A DNA stretch of 64,000 nt from Vreelandella zhaodongensis (lineage in GTDB: Bacteria > Pseudomonadota > Gammaproteobacteria > Pseudomonadales > Halomonadaceae): NCBI RefSeq assembly GCF_013415115.1, contig NZ_JACCDD010000002.1, forward strand, positions 310,001 through 374,000. The letters are read 5' to 3'. Positions 9,314-18,821 of this stretch are shown here, one piece after another; the first letter of the stretch is position 1; each line of letters opens with the position of its first letter. Position numbers and translations under genes: made by a program. The notes beneath the pieces are model-generated. The model was given only the letters and a program-made list of their open reading frames with translations, did not search any database and had not been told where the DNA came from.

Positions 9314-10201
9314 ATGGCACTCACCTTTCGACAATTGCGCTATTTCCTGGTGTTGGCCGAAGAACTGCATTTCGGGAGGGCCGCTGAAAAACTGCATATC
9401 TCGCAGCCGCCGCTAAGTGCGAGCCTACGCCAGCTCGAAGACGAGCTGGGCGTAACGTTGCTTCAGCGAAGTAGTAAGAGCGTTAAATTAACAACTGCGG
9501 GTGAGGTATTTCAGCGGCAAGCAAGGCGCCTGCTTGAGGAACTGGAAGAGTCGCGCATCATGATGCAGCGCATCGCAGAGGGTGCTTCGGGTATTTTGAG
9601 AATCGGCTTTACGCCCGCCATGCTATTCCGCGGCTTGCCGCTTGCATTACAAAAGCTCAAATCGGCACACCCAGGCATTGAGGTAAAACTGCTGGAGCGT
9701 AATTCATCCGATCAGGTTGAGGGAATAGAGTCTGGACAGCTCGATATCGGTTTTATTCATGCCATGCCACTCCCCGATACGCTGAAAAAGCTGACACTGG
9801 CCAGTGAACCGTTGCTTGGCTGCGTACCCAGTCATCATCCGTTAGCGAAGCGGCAATCAATCCGCCTCAAAGATTTGTGTAGTGATTCATTCATCACGTT
9901 TCGCCGTGACCTTTCCCCTCACTACTACGACCGCATCATGGGCCTGTTCCACGTTGCCGATCTAACCCCAAATGTAACGCACGAAGTGTCACAGTGGCTG
10001 ACCGTGATCGCGTTGGTCGCCAACAGCATGGGAGTAGCGCTGGTACCAAAATCGCTGATTGAAACGCAGTTTTCTAACGTCAGCTTTCTGCCTTTAGCTG
10101 ATATTTCTATCACGCATGAGTCGCACTGCATTTGGCTAAAAGACAATGAAGCAGAAAATCTTGAACTGCTCATTAGCATTCTCCAAGACCTCCACTCATA
10201 A
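9314..10201 (+). CDS. LysR-family transcriptional regulator
   Basis: This 295-residue protein has the standard LysR layout. A winged helix-turn-helix covers residues 1-60 (FRQLRYFLVLAEELHFGRAA, then LHISQPPLSASLRQLEDELG), followed by a linker helix and a two-lobed effector domain starting near ILRIGFTPAML. The effector domain resembles the BenM/CatM/CbnR group that binds small aromatic or dicarboxylic inducers (for example SGQLDIGFIH and NSMGVALVPKS). It is divergent from the TAXI-TRAP/acyl-CoA operon with an LTTR-like inverted repeat between them, so it is the probable activator of that operon. The inducer is unknown. A GGAAG ribosome site precedes the ATG. Confidence 0.93.
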   Translation: MALTFRQLRYFLVLAEELHFGRAAEKLHISQPPLSASLRQLEDELGVTLLQRSSKSVKLTTAGEVFQRQARRLLEELEESRIMMQRIAEGASGILRIGFTPAMLFRGLPLALQKLKSAHPGIEVKLLERNSSDQVEGIESGQLDIGFIHAMPLPDTLKKLTLASEPLLGCVPSHHPLAKRQSIRLKDLCSDSFITFRRDLSPHYYDRIMGLFHVADLTPNVTHEVSQWLTVIALVANSMGVALVPKSLIETQFSNVSFLPLADISITHESHCIWLKDNEAENLELLISILQDLHS

Positions 10202-10262
10202 CGAGGACGAGCGCCTAACTGCCTTGCTGAACGGGACTAACCCTGACAACGCTCCAGGCCAA

Positions 10263-10327
10263 ATCACAAAAAAACGTGATACGATAATCTTCTATATTGG
10301 CTATATTTTCTGTCGTTTTTAGCGACA
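10263..10327. promoter_or_regulatory. Inverted repeats upstream of paaX
   Basis: Two short inverted repeats lie in the 156-bp leader of paaX. ATCAC-N8-GTGAT is at 10263-10280 and TGTCG-N7-CGACA at 10311-10327. A TGATACG element (10277-10283) recalls the half-site on the paaF promoter. They could take part in PaaX autoregulation. This is weak positional evidence and no experiment is implied. Confidence 0.25.
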
Positions 10328-10357
10328 ACATCATCGCAAAGGGAATCAACATTCACC

Positions 10358-11284
10358 ATGTCGTCAGCTAAAGACTGCGTCGCTACGCTTATTGATGACT
10401 TCCAGAAGCGTCGGCCAATTCGCGCCGGTTCACTGATTATTACCGTCTATGGCGACTCTATCGTTCCGCGGGGCGGTACTGTGTGGTTGGGCAGTCTGTC
10501 GAAACTGGTGGAGCCCATCGGTATCAATGAGCGGCTGGTGCGCACATCGGTTTACCGGCTGACCCATGAAACCTGGCTACGCGGTGAAAAGGTCGGTCGT
10601 CGCAGCTACTACCGGTTGAGTGGCCCTGGGCGACGCCGCTTTGAACAAGCTTTCAAGCGCGTCTATCACGGTGCCCAGCCACCCTGGTCGGGCCAGTGGA
10701 CATTGGCGCTGCTGACGCAGCTGCCTGCAGATCGACGCCCGCAGATTCGTGATGAGCTTGAATGGCTCGGCTTTGGTAGTTTTGCTCAGGGCGTTCTGGC
10801 ACATCCCACGCTGTCATGCGCGGAAACCATGGTGGCCTTGCAAGAGCTTGATGCCGCCGACGACACGATCGTAATGCAGACACAGACCATGGAGCCCATG
10901 ACCAGTAAGCCGCTGCGCCTGCAGGTCAGAGATAGCTGGAATCTCGACGAACTCGCCGAGCTGTATCAGCGGTTTCTGGTTAAGTTTCGCCCACTGTGGA
11001 ATGCGCTCAACGCAGAGAACCATTTAGGGCACGAAGAGTGCTTCATTGCTCGTACCTTGCTGATTCACGAGTATCGCAAGGTTCAATTACGTGACCCCCT
11101 ACTGCCTGACGAACTGCTCCCTACGGCGTGGGAAGGCCGCTATGCCCATCAGCTCTGTCGCAACCTCTATCGGTTGCTCTACGAGCGCGCAGAGCGCTGG
11201 CTAGACAGGCACCTAGAAACTGCCGAAGGCCCATTACCAGCCCCCGGCCCCAGCTTCTACCAGCGCTTCGGCGGGCTGGAATAG
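10358..11284 (+). CDS. paaX: PaaX, phenylacetyl-CoA-responsive repressor
   Basis: PaaX is a GntR-like repressor of phenylacetate catabolism that leaves DNA when phenylacetyl-CoA binds (family knowledge). This 308-residue protein matches along its length. The N-terminal winged helix includes RAGSLIITVYGDSIVPRGG, LGSLSKLVEPIGINERLVRT and SVYRLTHETWLRGEKVGRRS. A central domain has PPWSGQWTLALLT and the C-terminal domain has FLVKFRPLWNAL and LLIHEYRKVQLRDPLLP. It is a single gene on the plus strand between the LysR gene and the convergent paaY, whose stop begins 2 nt after the paaX stop. It is the expected repressor of paaF-K, paaA-E-Z and perhaps paaN-paaY. Confidence 0.95.
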   Translation: MSSAKDCVATLIDDFQKRRPIRAGSLIITVYGDSIVPRGGTVWLGSLSKLVEPIGINERLVRTSVYRLTHETWLRGEKVGRRSYYRLSGPGRRRFEQAFKRVYHGAQPPWSGQWTLALLTQLPADRRPQIRDELEWLGFGSFAQGVLAHPTLSCAETMVALQELDAADDTIVMQTQTMEPMTSKPLRLQVRDSWNLDELAELYQRFLVKFRPLWNALNAENHLGHEECFIARTLLIHEYRKVQLRDPLLPDELLPTAWEGRYAHQLCRNLYRLLYERAERWLDRHLETAEGPLPAPGPSFYQRFGGLE

Positions 11285-11285
11285 T

Positions 11286-11900
11286 TCATGGTTGTGGCGA
11301 CTTATCCAGCGTCTGCTGCTTAGGTTGTGTATCACCGGCCAGCAAGGTTGGCCGGTCAGCATCAAGTTCTGCCAGCGGTTCACAAGGCTCCAAGCTGTCA
11401 CGGCAACGGGTCACTAAACGCTGATACTCTTGGGTACCCTGCTGTTTCCAGGCAAATTCCTCATCACTCAGCGGGCGCTTAACCTTTGCAGGTGCCCCCA
11501 TCACCAGCGACTGTGGCTCACACTCGAAGCCTGCCTTGACGAATGCTGCTGCCGCAACGATAGATCGCTCCGCAATGTTGGCGCCGTCCATCACCACGGC
11601 ATTCATGCCGACCATGGCATCACGCCCAATCACGCAGCCATGCAATACCGCGCCATGGCCGATATGGCCATCCTTCTCGACTTTAGTGACGCAACCCGGA
11701 AAGCCGTGCATCACGCAGGTATCCTGAAGGTTCGCGCCCTCTTCCAGCACCAGGCGACCGAAATCACCGCGCATCACCGCGCCGGGGCCCACATAACAGC
11801 CGGGGCCCACAATCACATCCCCGATCAACACCGCTGTCGGGTGAACATAAGCCGTCGGGTGCACCACCGGCGTCACCCCTTCAAGTCGATAGTAAGGCAT
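11286..11900 (-). CDS. paaY: PaaY, hexapeptide-repeat thioesterase
   Basis: PaaY is a trimeric left-handed beta-helix protein of the gamma carbonic anhydrase fold. It hydrolyses dead-end CoA thioesters formed during phenylacetate breakdown, such as 2-hydroxycyclohepta-1,4,6-triene-1-formyl-CoA (family knowledge). Imperfect hexapeptide repeats run from [18 protein letters not shown] to about residue 140, with metal-ligand histidines in CVMHGFPG and [20 protein letters not shown] is a typical PaaY stretch. A ~30-residue polar tail follows. ATG at 11900 is preferred over the GTG 3 nt earlier because CGGAGA lies 6-7 nt before it. It sits 11 nt after paaN in one operon and meets paaX tail to tail. 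Confidence 0.93.
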   Translation of the reverse strand: MPYYRLEGVTPVVHPTAYVHPTAVLIGDVIVGPGCYVGPGAVMRGDFGRLVLEEGANLQDTCVMHGFPGCVTKVEKDGHIGHGAVLHGCVIGRDAMVGMNAVVMDGANIAERSIVAAAAFVKAGFECEPQSLVMGAPAKVKRPLSDEEFAWKQQGTQEYQRLVTRCRDSLEPCEPLAELDADRPTLLAGDTQPKQQTLDKSPQP

Positions 11901-11911
11901 CACGTTCTCCG

Positions 11912-13588
11912 TTAGTTGGATTGGCTGTGGCGACGGCTTTGCACCACCACGAAACGACTGGCGACAAAGGCTTGGTTACATAGGGAAGCATTGGCCGCCG
12001 GATTACCGCCTGTGGCGTGAAAGTCACTGAAAGCAGCCGACTGGTTGACGAATATCCCCCCATCTAGATTCAGAGAAAGCGGAGCGGCCACATCCATCGC
12101 CAGCTCTTCGAACTGCTCGGCCACTGCCTCATCAGTCGTATAGCCACCTAGGGTTATCGCGCCTTTTTCCCGAATCACGTCACGCGCCAGCTCAATGCTA
12201 TGCGCGGTGTTCTCAGTCGCGATAACAAAGCTGATGGGCCCGAAGCGCTCCTCACTATAGGCAGCCTTCTGCTCTGCATCCACCTTAAGGATAAGCGGCG
12301 TGTGAATACGAGCGTCGGGGAACTGAGCGTGCGCTCGCGGCTCGCTATCCAACGCTATTTCGCCCAAACCACGGCACTTATCAATCCGAGCTTGTGTGTC
12401 CATCGACTGGAGAGCACCCAGCACCGTACAGGCTCGATCGTTGTCGCTCAGAAACGCTTGGACGGCTTTGGCAAGCGCTGCCGCCACGTCGTCAAAACTC
12501 AAATGGCCATCCGCTGTTTCAATACCGTTTCTGGGCACATAAATAGCCTGAGGGGTTGTGCACATCTGTCCAGAATAAAGGCTCAGCGAGAAAGCAAGAT
12601 TCGCCGTGACCGCTTTGAGGTTTTCCACGCTGTCGATAATGACCGTGTTGACACCGGCTTTCTCAGCGAACACCTGAGCCTGAGTGGCGTTATCTATCAG
12701 CCAATCGCCGAAGGTATTGGAGCCAGTGAAATCGATCAGCTTTACCGCAGGGTCAAGCGCCAGCGTTTTCGTCAGCGGCGCATCGACAGTGTCGGGTACC
12801 AGGCTAACCAGACAAGGATCAAAGCCTGCTTCCTCCAGTACCTGTTGAACAACCCGTGCGGTCATCGCCACAGGCAAAATAGCGCCAGGGTGCGGCTTAA
12901 GAATGACTGGGTTGCCCGTCGCCAAACTGGCAAACAAGCCAGGATAAGTATTCCAGGTGGGAAAAGTAGAGCAGGCCACTACCAACGAGATACCCCGCGG
13001 CACGATGTGAAAACGCTTATCCATGGCGATGGGGTCATGTTTGCCCTGGGGCTTAATCCATTTCGCGGTAGCGGGAATCTGAGCCATTGCTTGCCAGGCG
13101 TACGCCACGGCTTCAAGACCTCGATCCTGAGCATGCGGACCACCGGCCTGAAACGCCATCATCGGCCCCTGGCCGCTGGTATGCATTACCGCCTGGGCGA
13201 TCTCTGGGCTCATGGCATTAAGGCGCGACAGGACTTCCAGACACACCCCCACGCGCGCTTGCGCCCCGGCATCCCGCCAGTCACGCATTGCTACTTGCAT
13301 GGCCGCTATCAGCTCGTCGGGGTTTGGCTGGTCATAAGTAATGCCGAGTTCAAAACCATAAGGTGACACTTCGCCACCCACTTGCTGGGTGCTGCCAACA
13401 CCGTTAAGTGTAAATGGCTGATTAAGTAGTGACTCGAATGTCGACGGCGCCGCTTTAACGGCATCCTCAGGGTATTTCCGCATGCTTTCTGGATAGGGCG
13501 TCCAGAAATTACGGCTAGAAATGGCGTCGACAGCCTGATCAAGAATCTCACGATGAAGGTCGAACATCTGCTGCGCTGATTGCGTCAT
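11912..13588 (-). CDS. paaN: PaaN, phenylacetate-associated aldehyde dehydrogenase
   Basis: PaaN is an aldehyde dehydrogenase-fold protein found in many phenylacetate clusters; its exact substrate is not settled. It lacks the C-terminal hotdog hydratase domain that PaaZ has. Family features are [15 protein letters not shown] near the N-terminus, [42 protein letters not shown] and the presumed nucleophile Cys in [12 protein letters not shown] Glu in [11 protein letters not shown] sits where the general base usually lies. ATG at 13588 is chosen because AGGAG is well placed before it; an in-frame GTG 15 nt upstream has no such site. It is divergent from paaF and co-directional with paaY. A full PaaZ is also present in this window, so PaaN is not standing in for a missing dehydrogenase. 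Confidence 0.93.
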   Translation of the reverse strand: MTQSAQQMFDLHREILDQAVDAISSRNFWTPYPESMRKYPEDAVKAAPSTFESLLNQPFTLNGVGSTQQVGGEVSPYGFELGITYDQPNPDELIAAMQVAMRDWRDAGAQARVGVCLEVLSRLNAMSPEIAQAVMHTSGQGPMMAFQAGGPHAQDRGLEAVAYAWQAMAQIPATAKWIKPQGKHDPIAMDKRFHIVPRGISLVVACSTFPTWNTYPGLFASLATGNPVILKPHPGAILPVAMTARVVQQVLEEAGFDPCLVSLVPDTVDAPLTKTLALDPAVKLIDFTGSNTFGDWLIDNATQAQVFAEKAGVNTVIIDSVENLKAVTANLAFSLSLYSGQMCTTPQAIYVPRNGIETADGHLSFDDVAAALAKAVQAFLSDNDRACTVLGALQSMDTQARIDKCRGLGEIALDSEPRAHAQFPDARIHTPLILKVDAEQKAAYSEERFGPISFVIATENTAHSIELARDVIREKGAITLGGYTTDEAVAEQFEELAMDVAAPLSLNLDGGIFVNQSAAFSDFHATGGNPAANASLCNQAFVASRFVVVQSRRHSQSN

Positions 13589-13956
13589 GGGGCGCTCCTG
13601 CACTCACTTATTTTTTTGATACGCTATAGGCAAGAAGACTATCTTTCCCGTAACAAAACATCAAACGCTTTCCCTGGCACCGCTTACTTAAGAATTAGCC
13701 CACCACGATCAAAAAACTCGATGTATACTGGCTAAAGATCACTTTTTTAGCCACGCTCCCGCCTTTCATACCATGGTCTAATAACACTCTTGCATTCGCT
13801 AAAAACACAGACAAGCTGTTGTTAAAAAGGAATAAATTATCAAAAACAACAGCAAGCGACACATTAATAACAACCAAACAATATTGATGCGTATCAAAAT
13901 AAACCTATACTCGGCAGATATTCATCCTGTGCGCCACAGGCCGAACTGAGGTAAAA
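13589..13956. promoter_or_regulatory. Divergent paaN / paaF spacer with paaF promoter
   Basis: This AT-rich spacer of about 370 bp holds no convincing gene. On the plus strand TTGATG (13884-13889) and TATACT (13906-13911) are 16 bp apart and form a good sigma-70-like promoter about 45 bp before paaF. The imperfect palindrome TGATGCGTATCA (13885-13896) overlaps the -35 box and is a candidate PaaX site. The paaN promoter on the other strand was not pinned down. Confidence 0.5.
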
Positions 13957-14730
13957 ATGCCCACTACGCTAAAAATAACCCCACCCCAGGAAGGCGTTTT
14001 ATGCATCACGCTGAATCGCCCAGAAGCACTGAATGCGCTTAATACGCAACTTCTCGGCGAGCTCGCCGACACCTTGAACAACGCTAATAGTGACAACAAC
14101 GTTCGCGCCGTAGTGATTACCGGCAATGCGAAAGCGTTCGCCGCCGGTGCGGATATTAACGAAATGGCTGAACGCGATCTGGTGGGCATGCTGGAAGATC
14201 CCCGCCAGCACCACTGGGCCACCATTACGCGTTTTCGCAAACCGATCATTGCCGCCGTCAATGGCTACGCGTTGGGCGGTGGCTGCGAGCTGGCTATGCA
14301 TGCCGACATCATCATCGCCGGTGAAAACGCCCTGTTCGGTCAACCGGAAATCAACCTGGGCATCATGCCAGGCGCTGGCGGCACACAGCGTCTGCTTAGG
14401 GCGGTGGGTAAGTCACTGGCCACCCAGATGGTGCTGACCGGCGAGCCTATTTCCGCTCGCCACGCCCTCGAAGCTGGCCTGATTAGCGAGATTACCCAGC
14501 CCGAATTAACGCTAGAGCGCGCCATGGCAATTGCAACACGCATTGCCGCCAAGGCACCGCTGGCCGTGCGCTTGGCACGGGAATCGTTACACAAAGCGAT
14601 GGATACCGACCTAGCCACCGGCCTGCGCTTTGAACGCCATGCGTTCACCTTACTGGCGGGAACCGCCGACCGCGAAGAGGGCATTCGCGCCTTCCAAGAA
14701 AAACGACCTGCCACTTTTCAAGGGCACTGA
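13957..14730 (+). CDS. paaF: PaaF, 2,3-dehydroadipyl-CoA hydratase
   Basis: This crotonase-fold enzyme of 257 residues hydrates 2,3-dehydroadipyl-CoA late in phenylacetate breakdown. CoA and oxyanion-hole stretches are AFAAGADINEM and ALGGGCELAMHAD. The two catalytic glutamates are E111 (GGGCE) and E131 ([18 protein letters not shown]), so it is a true hydratase rather than an isomerase. It is the first gene of paaFGHIJK, followed by paaG after 16 nt. The promoter in the divergent spacer has a candidate PaaX site. Confidence 0.94.
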   Translation: MPTTLKITPPQEGVLCITLNRPEALNALNTQLLGELADTLNNANSDNNVRAVVITGNAKAFAAGADINEMAERDLVGMLEDPRQHHWATITRFRKPIIAAVNGYALGGGCELAMHADIIIAGENALFGQPEINLGIMPGAGGTQRLLRAVGKSLATQMVLTGEPISARHALEAGLISEITQPELTLERAMAIATRIAAKAPLAVRLARESLHKAMDTDLATGLRFERHAFTLLAGTADREEGIRAFQEKRPATFQGH

Positions 14731-14746
14731 CACAAGGATATTACCC

Positions 14747-15538
14747 ATGAGCCAAGCGCCCCTGCTTTACACCGTGGAAGATGGCGTCGCCTGTATCACG
14801 CTGAACCGCCCCGACAGCCTGAACAGCTTCAATACTGAAATGCATGCTGAAATGCGCAAAGCACTTAAGGCCGTGCGCCAGGACTCAAGCGTTCGCGCTT
14901 TGTTACTGACCGGCAACGGCCGCGGCTTCTGCGCTGGTCAGGATCTTTCTGACCGTAGCGTCGCGCCCGGCGAGCAAGCTCCCGACCTCGGCGAGTCGCT
15001 TGAGAAACGCTACAACCCTATGCTGCGCGCCCTTAAAGACATGCCGTTCCCGACTATTTGTGCGGTGAACGGCGTGGCCGCAGGTGCCGGCGCCAACATC
15101 GCCCTGGCCTGCGACATCGTATTGGCTGCTCGTTCGGCAAGCTTCATTCAGGCCTTCTGCAAGATTGGATTAATTCCAGACTCCGGCGGCACCTGGACAC
15201 TGCCTAACTTGGTGGGTATGGCGCGGGCCAAGGGGCTGGCAATGCTTGGCGACAAGCTTCCCGCCGAGACCGCCGAACAGTGGGGCATGATCTGGCGCTG
15301 CGTCGATGATGAGGCGCTTCAGGAAGAAGCCATGAACATGGCTCGCCACCTAGCCACTCAACCGACGCGCGGCTTGGCACTGATCAAACGCGCCCTGCAC
15401 GCCAGCAGCGATAACAGCTTCAACGAGCAACTCGACCTGGAACGCGACCTACAGCGCCTTGCCGGGCGTACCGAAGACTACCGCGAAGGCGTCAGCGCTT
15501 TTATCGAGAAACGTCGCCCCACCTTCAAGGGAGAGTGA
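14747..15538 (+). CDS. paaG: PaaG, ring-1,2-epoxyphenylacetyl-CoA isomerase
   Basis: PaaG is a crotonase-family isomerase that turns ring-1,2-epoxyphenylacetyl-CoA into the seven-membered oxepin-CoA. It also shifts the double bond of dehydrosuberyl-CoA. The protein (263 residues) has GRGFCAGQDL and NGVAAGAGANIALACDI. GLIPDSGGTW carries Asp145 at the catalytic position, in place of the second hydratase Glu, which separates it from PaaF. The ATG at 14747 follows AAGGA by 8 nt; an in-frame upstream start inside paaF would add nonsense residues from an overlapping frame. It lies between paaF and paaH, with 1 nt between its stop and the paaH start. Confidence 0.94.
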   Translation: MSQAPLLYTVEDGVACITLNRPDSLNSFNTEMHAEMRKALKAVRQDSSVRALLLTGNGRGFCAGQDLSDRSVAPGEQAPDLGESLEKRYNPMLRALKDMPFPTICAVNGVAAGAGANIALACDIVLAARSASFIQAFCKIGLIPDSGGTWTLPNLVGMARAKGLAMLGDKLPAETAEQWGMIWRCVDDEALQEEAMNMARHLATQPTRGLALIKRALHASSDNSFNEQLDLERDLQRLAGRTEDYREGVSAFIEKRRPTFKGE

Positions 15539-15539
15539 T

Positions 15540-17078
15540 ATGCCAGCCCTTCCCACGTCTGCCGTTATTGGTGTGATTGGCGCAGGTGCCATGGGTGCCG
15601 GTATTGCTCAGGTTGCTGCCCAGGCTGGTCACTCGGTGGTCTTGCACGACAACCTTCCGGGTGCTGCCAAAGCGGGCATTGATAACATTCGCCGCCAGCT
15701 GGAAAAGAGCGTCGCCAAGGGCAAGATGACCCAAGGCGATGTGGATAACGTCGTCGCTCGCCTGCAGCCCGCCGATGCTATCGATGCCTTGGCCGACAGC
15801 CGCTTGGTTATCGAAGCTATCGTCGAGAACCTTGAGATCAAACGTCAGGTGTTCGCGCAGCTCGAAGCGTTATGCTCACCGGATACCTTGCTCGCCAGTA
15901 ATACCTCGTCACTATCGATCACCTCCATTGCAGCGAACCTTGAACGCCCTGAACGCATGGCGGGGCTGCACTTCTTCAACCCCGCCCCCGTAATGAAGCT
16001 GGTGGAAGTGGTGTCTGGCTTAGCCACCACCACCGAGGTTGCCGATACCCTTTATGACACCGCCGTTGCCTGGGGTAAGGTCGCAGTGCATACCAGCTCC
16101 ACCCCTGGGTTCATTGTTAACCGCGTGGCACGGCCATTCTATGCCGAAGGGCTACGACTGCTGCAGGAAGGTGCCAGCGATGCTGCCACGATAGATGCGC
16201 TGCTGCGTCAGGCGGGTGGCTTCCGTATGGGGCCTTTCGAGCTAATGGATCTGATTGGTCATGACGTTAACTACGCGGTGACCCGCTCGGTGTTCGATGC
16301 CTACTACGGCGATACCCGCTTCGAGCCGTCCTTAGTACAGCAAGCACTGGTGGAAGCCGGACGCTTGGGGCGCAAATCCGGCCAAGGCTTTTTTGACTAC
16401 GTGGGTGAAAACACTGCGAAGCCACAGCCTAAGTTTGCCGCCCCAGCAAACGCGGAACTACCAGCACTTGTCGTGCAGGGCGACCCTGGTGTGGTCGCTC
16501 CGCTGCTGGAACGCGCTCAGGAAGCTGGGCTCGACGTAGTTCGTCGCGAATCACTCCAACCAGACGGCACCCCTCGCCTATACCTGGGCGGCTTGGTTCT
16601 GGCCCTTAGCGACGGGCGTTGCGCCGCCGAGCGCGCGGTCAATGAAGGGCTCGACGCCCTGGTACTGTTCGATCTGTGCTTGGACTACCGCAGCGCCAGC
16701 GCTATCGCACTTGCTGCCAGCCACATGACATCGCCCGAAGCTCGTCAACTGGCAACGGCGTTCTTCCAACGCTTGGGGATGGACGTGACTTGGCTAACCG
16801 ACACCCCGGGGCTGGTGATATTGCGCACCGTGGCTATGCTCGCCAATGAAGCTGCCGACGCCGTACTCCAGGGTGTCTGCAGTGCCAAGGATGGCGACCT
16901 GGCCATGCAGGCTGGCGTCAACTACCCCCGCGGCCCCTTGGCCTGGGCAGACTCACTGGGCCTGCCTTTCGTTCACCGTACCCTGACGCATCTACAGCAG
17001 AGCTACGGCGAAGAGCGCTATCGCAGCTCGTTTCTGCTGCGGCGCAACGCCTTGAGCGAGGAAAGTTTTCATGAGTGA
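15540..17078 (+). CDS. paaH: PaaH, 3-hydroxyadipyl-CoA dehydrogenase
   Basis: This NAD-dependent enzyme oxidises (S)-3-hydroxyadipyl-CoA to 3-oxoadipyl-CoA. The 512 residues open with the Rossmann motif GVIGAGAMGAGIAQVAAQ, then NTSSLSITSIA and GLHFFNPAPVMKLVEVV with the catalytic His. Two copies of the all-helical C-terminal domain follow: one around GGFRMGPFELMDLIGHD and one near the end around GVNYPRGPLAWADSLG. The ATG at 15540 is chosen because GGGAGAG lies just before it and the Rossmann motif starts within 11 residues. The 3' end overlaps paaI by 8 nt. Confidence 0.94.
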   Translation: MPALPTSAVIGVIGAGAMGAGIAQVAAQAGHSVVLHDNLPGAAKAGIDNIRRQLEKSVAKGKMTQGDVDNVVARLQPADAIDALADSRLVIEAIVENLEIKRQVFAQLEALCSPDTLLASNTSSLSITSIAANLERPERMAGLHFFNPAPVMKLVEVVSGLATTTEVADTLYDTAVAWGKVAVHTSSTPGFIVNRVARPFYAEGLRLLQEGASDAATIDALLRQAGGFRMGPFELMDLIGHDVNYAVTRSVFDAYYGDTRFEPSLVQQALVEAGRLGRKSGQGFFDYVGENTAKPQPKFAAPANAELPALVVQGDPGVVAPLLERAQEAGLDVVRRESLQPDGTPRLYLGGLVLALSDGRCAAERAVNEGLDALVLFDLCLDYRSASAIALAASHMTSPEARQLATAFFQRLGMDVTWLTDTPGLVILRTVAMLANEAADAVLQGVCSAKDGDLAMQAGVNYPRGPLAWADSLGLPFVHRTLTHLQQSYGEERYRSSFLLRRNALSEESFHE

Positions 17079-17553
17079 TACCCAACTGCCCCCACAGCAG
17101 CTGGCGGAAGCCTGTGCAGACGCGATGTTTTCCCGCGACCATGCCAGCCAAGGGCTGGGCATGCGTATTACTCGCGTGGCCCCCGGCTTCGCCGAACTGA
17201 CCATGATCGTGCGTCAAGACATGGTGCAAGGGCACGGCAACTGCCATGGCGGATTTCTATTTACCCTGGCCGATTCCGCCTTTGCGTTTGCCTGCAACAG
17301 TTACGATGAAGCCACCGTCGCCGCTGGCTGCAGTATCGACTATCTCGGCCCTGGTCAGCTAGGCGACGAGATCACCGCCACCGCCGAAGAGCGCAGCCGC
17401 CGCGGGCGCACCGGCATTTACGACATTACGTTGCGCAATCAACACGGCGATACCGTTGCCTTGTTCCGCGGACGCTCTTACAAAATTCGCGGCAGCGTAC
17501 GCCGCCTGGAAGATACTGACGCAGAAAATACTGCTGCTGGAGATAACCAATGA
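17071..17553 (+). CDS. paaI: PaaI, hotdog-fold acyl-CoA thioesterase
   Basis: PaaI frees CoA from stalled phenylacetate intermediates such as hydroxyphenylacetyl-CoA. The 160-residue protein is a hotdog-fold thioesterase. The signature [20 protein letters not shown] carries the catalytic Asp within LADS, and [19 protein letters not shown] forms the following strands. It overlaps paaH by 8 nt upstream and paaJ by 4 nt (ATGA) downstream, so it is embedded in the operon. Confidence 0.93.
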   Translation: MSDTQLPPQQLAEACADAMFSRDHASQGLGMRITRVAPGFAELTMIVRQDMVQGHGNCHGGFLFTLADSAFAFACNSYDEATVAAGCSIDYLGPGQLGDEITATAEERSRRGRTGIYDITLRNQHGDTVALFRGRSYKIRGSVRRLEDTDAENTAAGDNQ

Positions 17554-18755
17554 AAGACGCACTGATCATTGATGCCATTCGCACCCCAATAGGCCGCTAC
17601 GGCGGCGCTCTTTCCAGCATGCGTGCCGATGACCTGGGGGCCATTCCCATGCGCACCCTGATGGAACGCAACCCAGGCGTCGACTGGTCATTGATTGACG
17701 ATATCTTTTACGGCTGCGCCAACCAGGCGGGGGAAGATAACCGTAACGTAGCACGTATGTCTGCACTGCTTGCCGGGCTGCCGGTTGAAGTGCCCGGCAC
17801 CACCATTAACCGGCTGTGCGGCTCTGGCATGGATGCAATAGGCAATGCCGCCCGCACCATCAAGACCGGTGAAGCGGGGCTGATGATCGCCGGAGGGGTG
17901 GAGTCGATGTCCCGGGCGCCCTTCGTGATGGGCAAGGCCGAACAAGCCTTCTCACGCCAAGCCGATATTTTCGACACCACCATCGGCTGGCGCTTCATCA
18001 ATCGTGCCATGAAAGCCCAGTTCGGCGTGGACTCCATGCCCGAAACCGCTGAAAACGTGGCGGAACAGTTTGGTATTTCCCGGGAAGACCAGGACGCCTT
18101 CGCCCTGCGCAGCCAACAGCGCACCGCTGCCGCTATCGAGGCTGGCCGCCTTGCCGACGAGATTGTTCCGGTCGAAATCCCCCGGCGCAAACAAGACCCG
18201 CTGGTGGTGGATACCGATGAGCACCCGCGCGCTACCACAACTGCCGAGCAGCTTGCCAAGCTACCCACGCCTTTCCGCGAAGGCGGCAGCGTGACAGCAG
18301 GTAATGCCTCTGGGGTTAACGATGGTGCCTGTGCGCTGCTGTTGGCATCTGCCGAGCAGGCTGAACGTTTCAGCCTCACGCCACGCGCTCGTGTGGTGGG
18401 TATGGCCACCGCTGGTGTGGAACCGCGCATTATGGGGTTCGGCCCCTCTCCCGCTACCCGTAAGGTACTTGCCCAGGCCGGGCTTACCCTCGAACAAATG
18501 GACGTGATCGAACTCAATGAAGCCTTTGCTGCTCAAGCGTTGGCAGTCATGCGCGACTTGGGACTAAGCGATGATGCCGAACACGTCAATCCCAACGGAG
18601 GTGCCATTGCACTCGGCCACCCGCTGGGCATGAGCGGCGCTCGATTGGTAACCACCGCCCTGCATGAACTCGAACGTCGGCAAGGACGCTTTGCGCTATG
18701 CACCATGTGTATTGGTGTTGGACAGGGCATTGCTCTGATCATTGAGCGCTTATAA
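17550..18755 (+). CDS. paaJ: PaaJ, 3-oxoadipyl-CoA / 3-oxo-5,6-dehydrosuberyl-CoA thiolase
   Basis: This thiolase cleaves 3-oxo-5,6-dehydrosuberyl-CoA and later 3-oxoadipyl-CoA, giving acetyl-CoA and finally succinyl-CoA. The 401-residue sequence has all three active-site residues: Cys90 in [12 protein letters not shown], His357 in [16 protein letters not shown] and Cys387 in [10 protein letters not shown]. The N-terminus [20 protein letters not shown] is typical of the PcaF/PaaJ group. Its start overlaps the paaI stop. A 66-nt gap separates it from paaK. Confidence 0.94.
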   Translation: MKDALIIDAIRTPIGRYGGALSSMRADDLGAIPMRTLMERNPGVDWSLIDDIFYGCANQAGEDNRNVARMSALLAGLPVEVPGTTINRLCGSGMDAIGNAARTIKTGEAGLMIAGGVESMSRAPFVMGKAEQAFSRQADIFDTTIGWRFINRAMKAQFGVDSMPETAENVAEQFGISREDQDAFALRSQQRTAAAIEAGRLADEIVPVEIPRRKQDPLVVDTDEHPRATTTAEQLAKLPTPFREGGSVTAGNASGVNDGACALLLASAEQAERFSLTPRARVVGMATAGVEPRIMGFGPSPATRKVLAQAGLTLEQMDVIELNEAFAAQALAVMRDLGLSDDAEHVNPNGGAIALGHPLGMSGARLVTTALHELERRQGRFALCTMCIGVGQGIALIIERL

Positions 18756-18821
18756 GCCCCTTATCCTGGCCATGGCCCATAAAACGTAGCCCAATAACAA
18801 CTTGCTTGACCGGAGACCCTG

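Noticed and set aside
12200..13366. A 388-residue open frame on the plus strand, antisense to paaN
   Set aside because: It lies wholly inside paaN, reads as arginine- and histidine-rich sequence with no family pattern, and paaN is a clear homologue on the other strand.
13695..13877. A 60-residue hydrophobic frame in the paaN-paaF spacer
   Set aside because: It has no ribosome site or family likeness, and the AT-rich promoter DNA explains the hydrophobic codons.
17708..18517. A 269-residue open frame antisense to the paaJ thiolase gene
   Set aside because: It is serine-, alanine- and arginine-rich with no recognisable domain; the thiolase frame has all catalytic residues.
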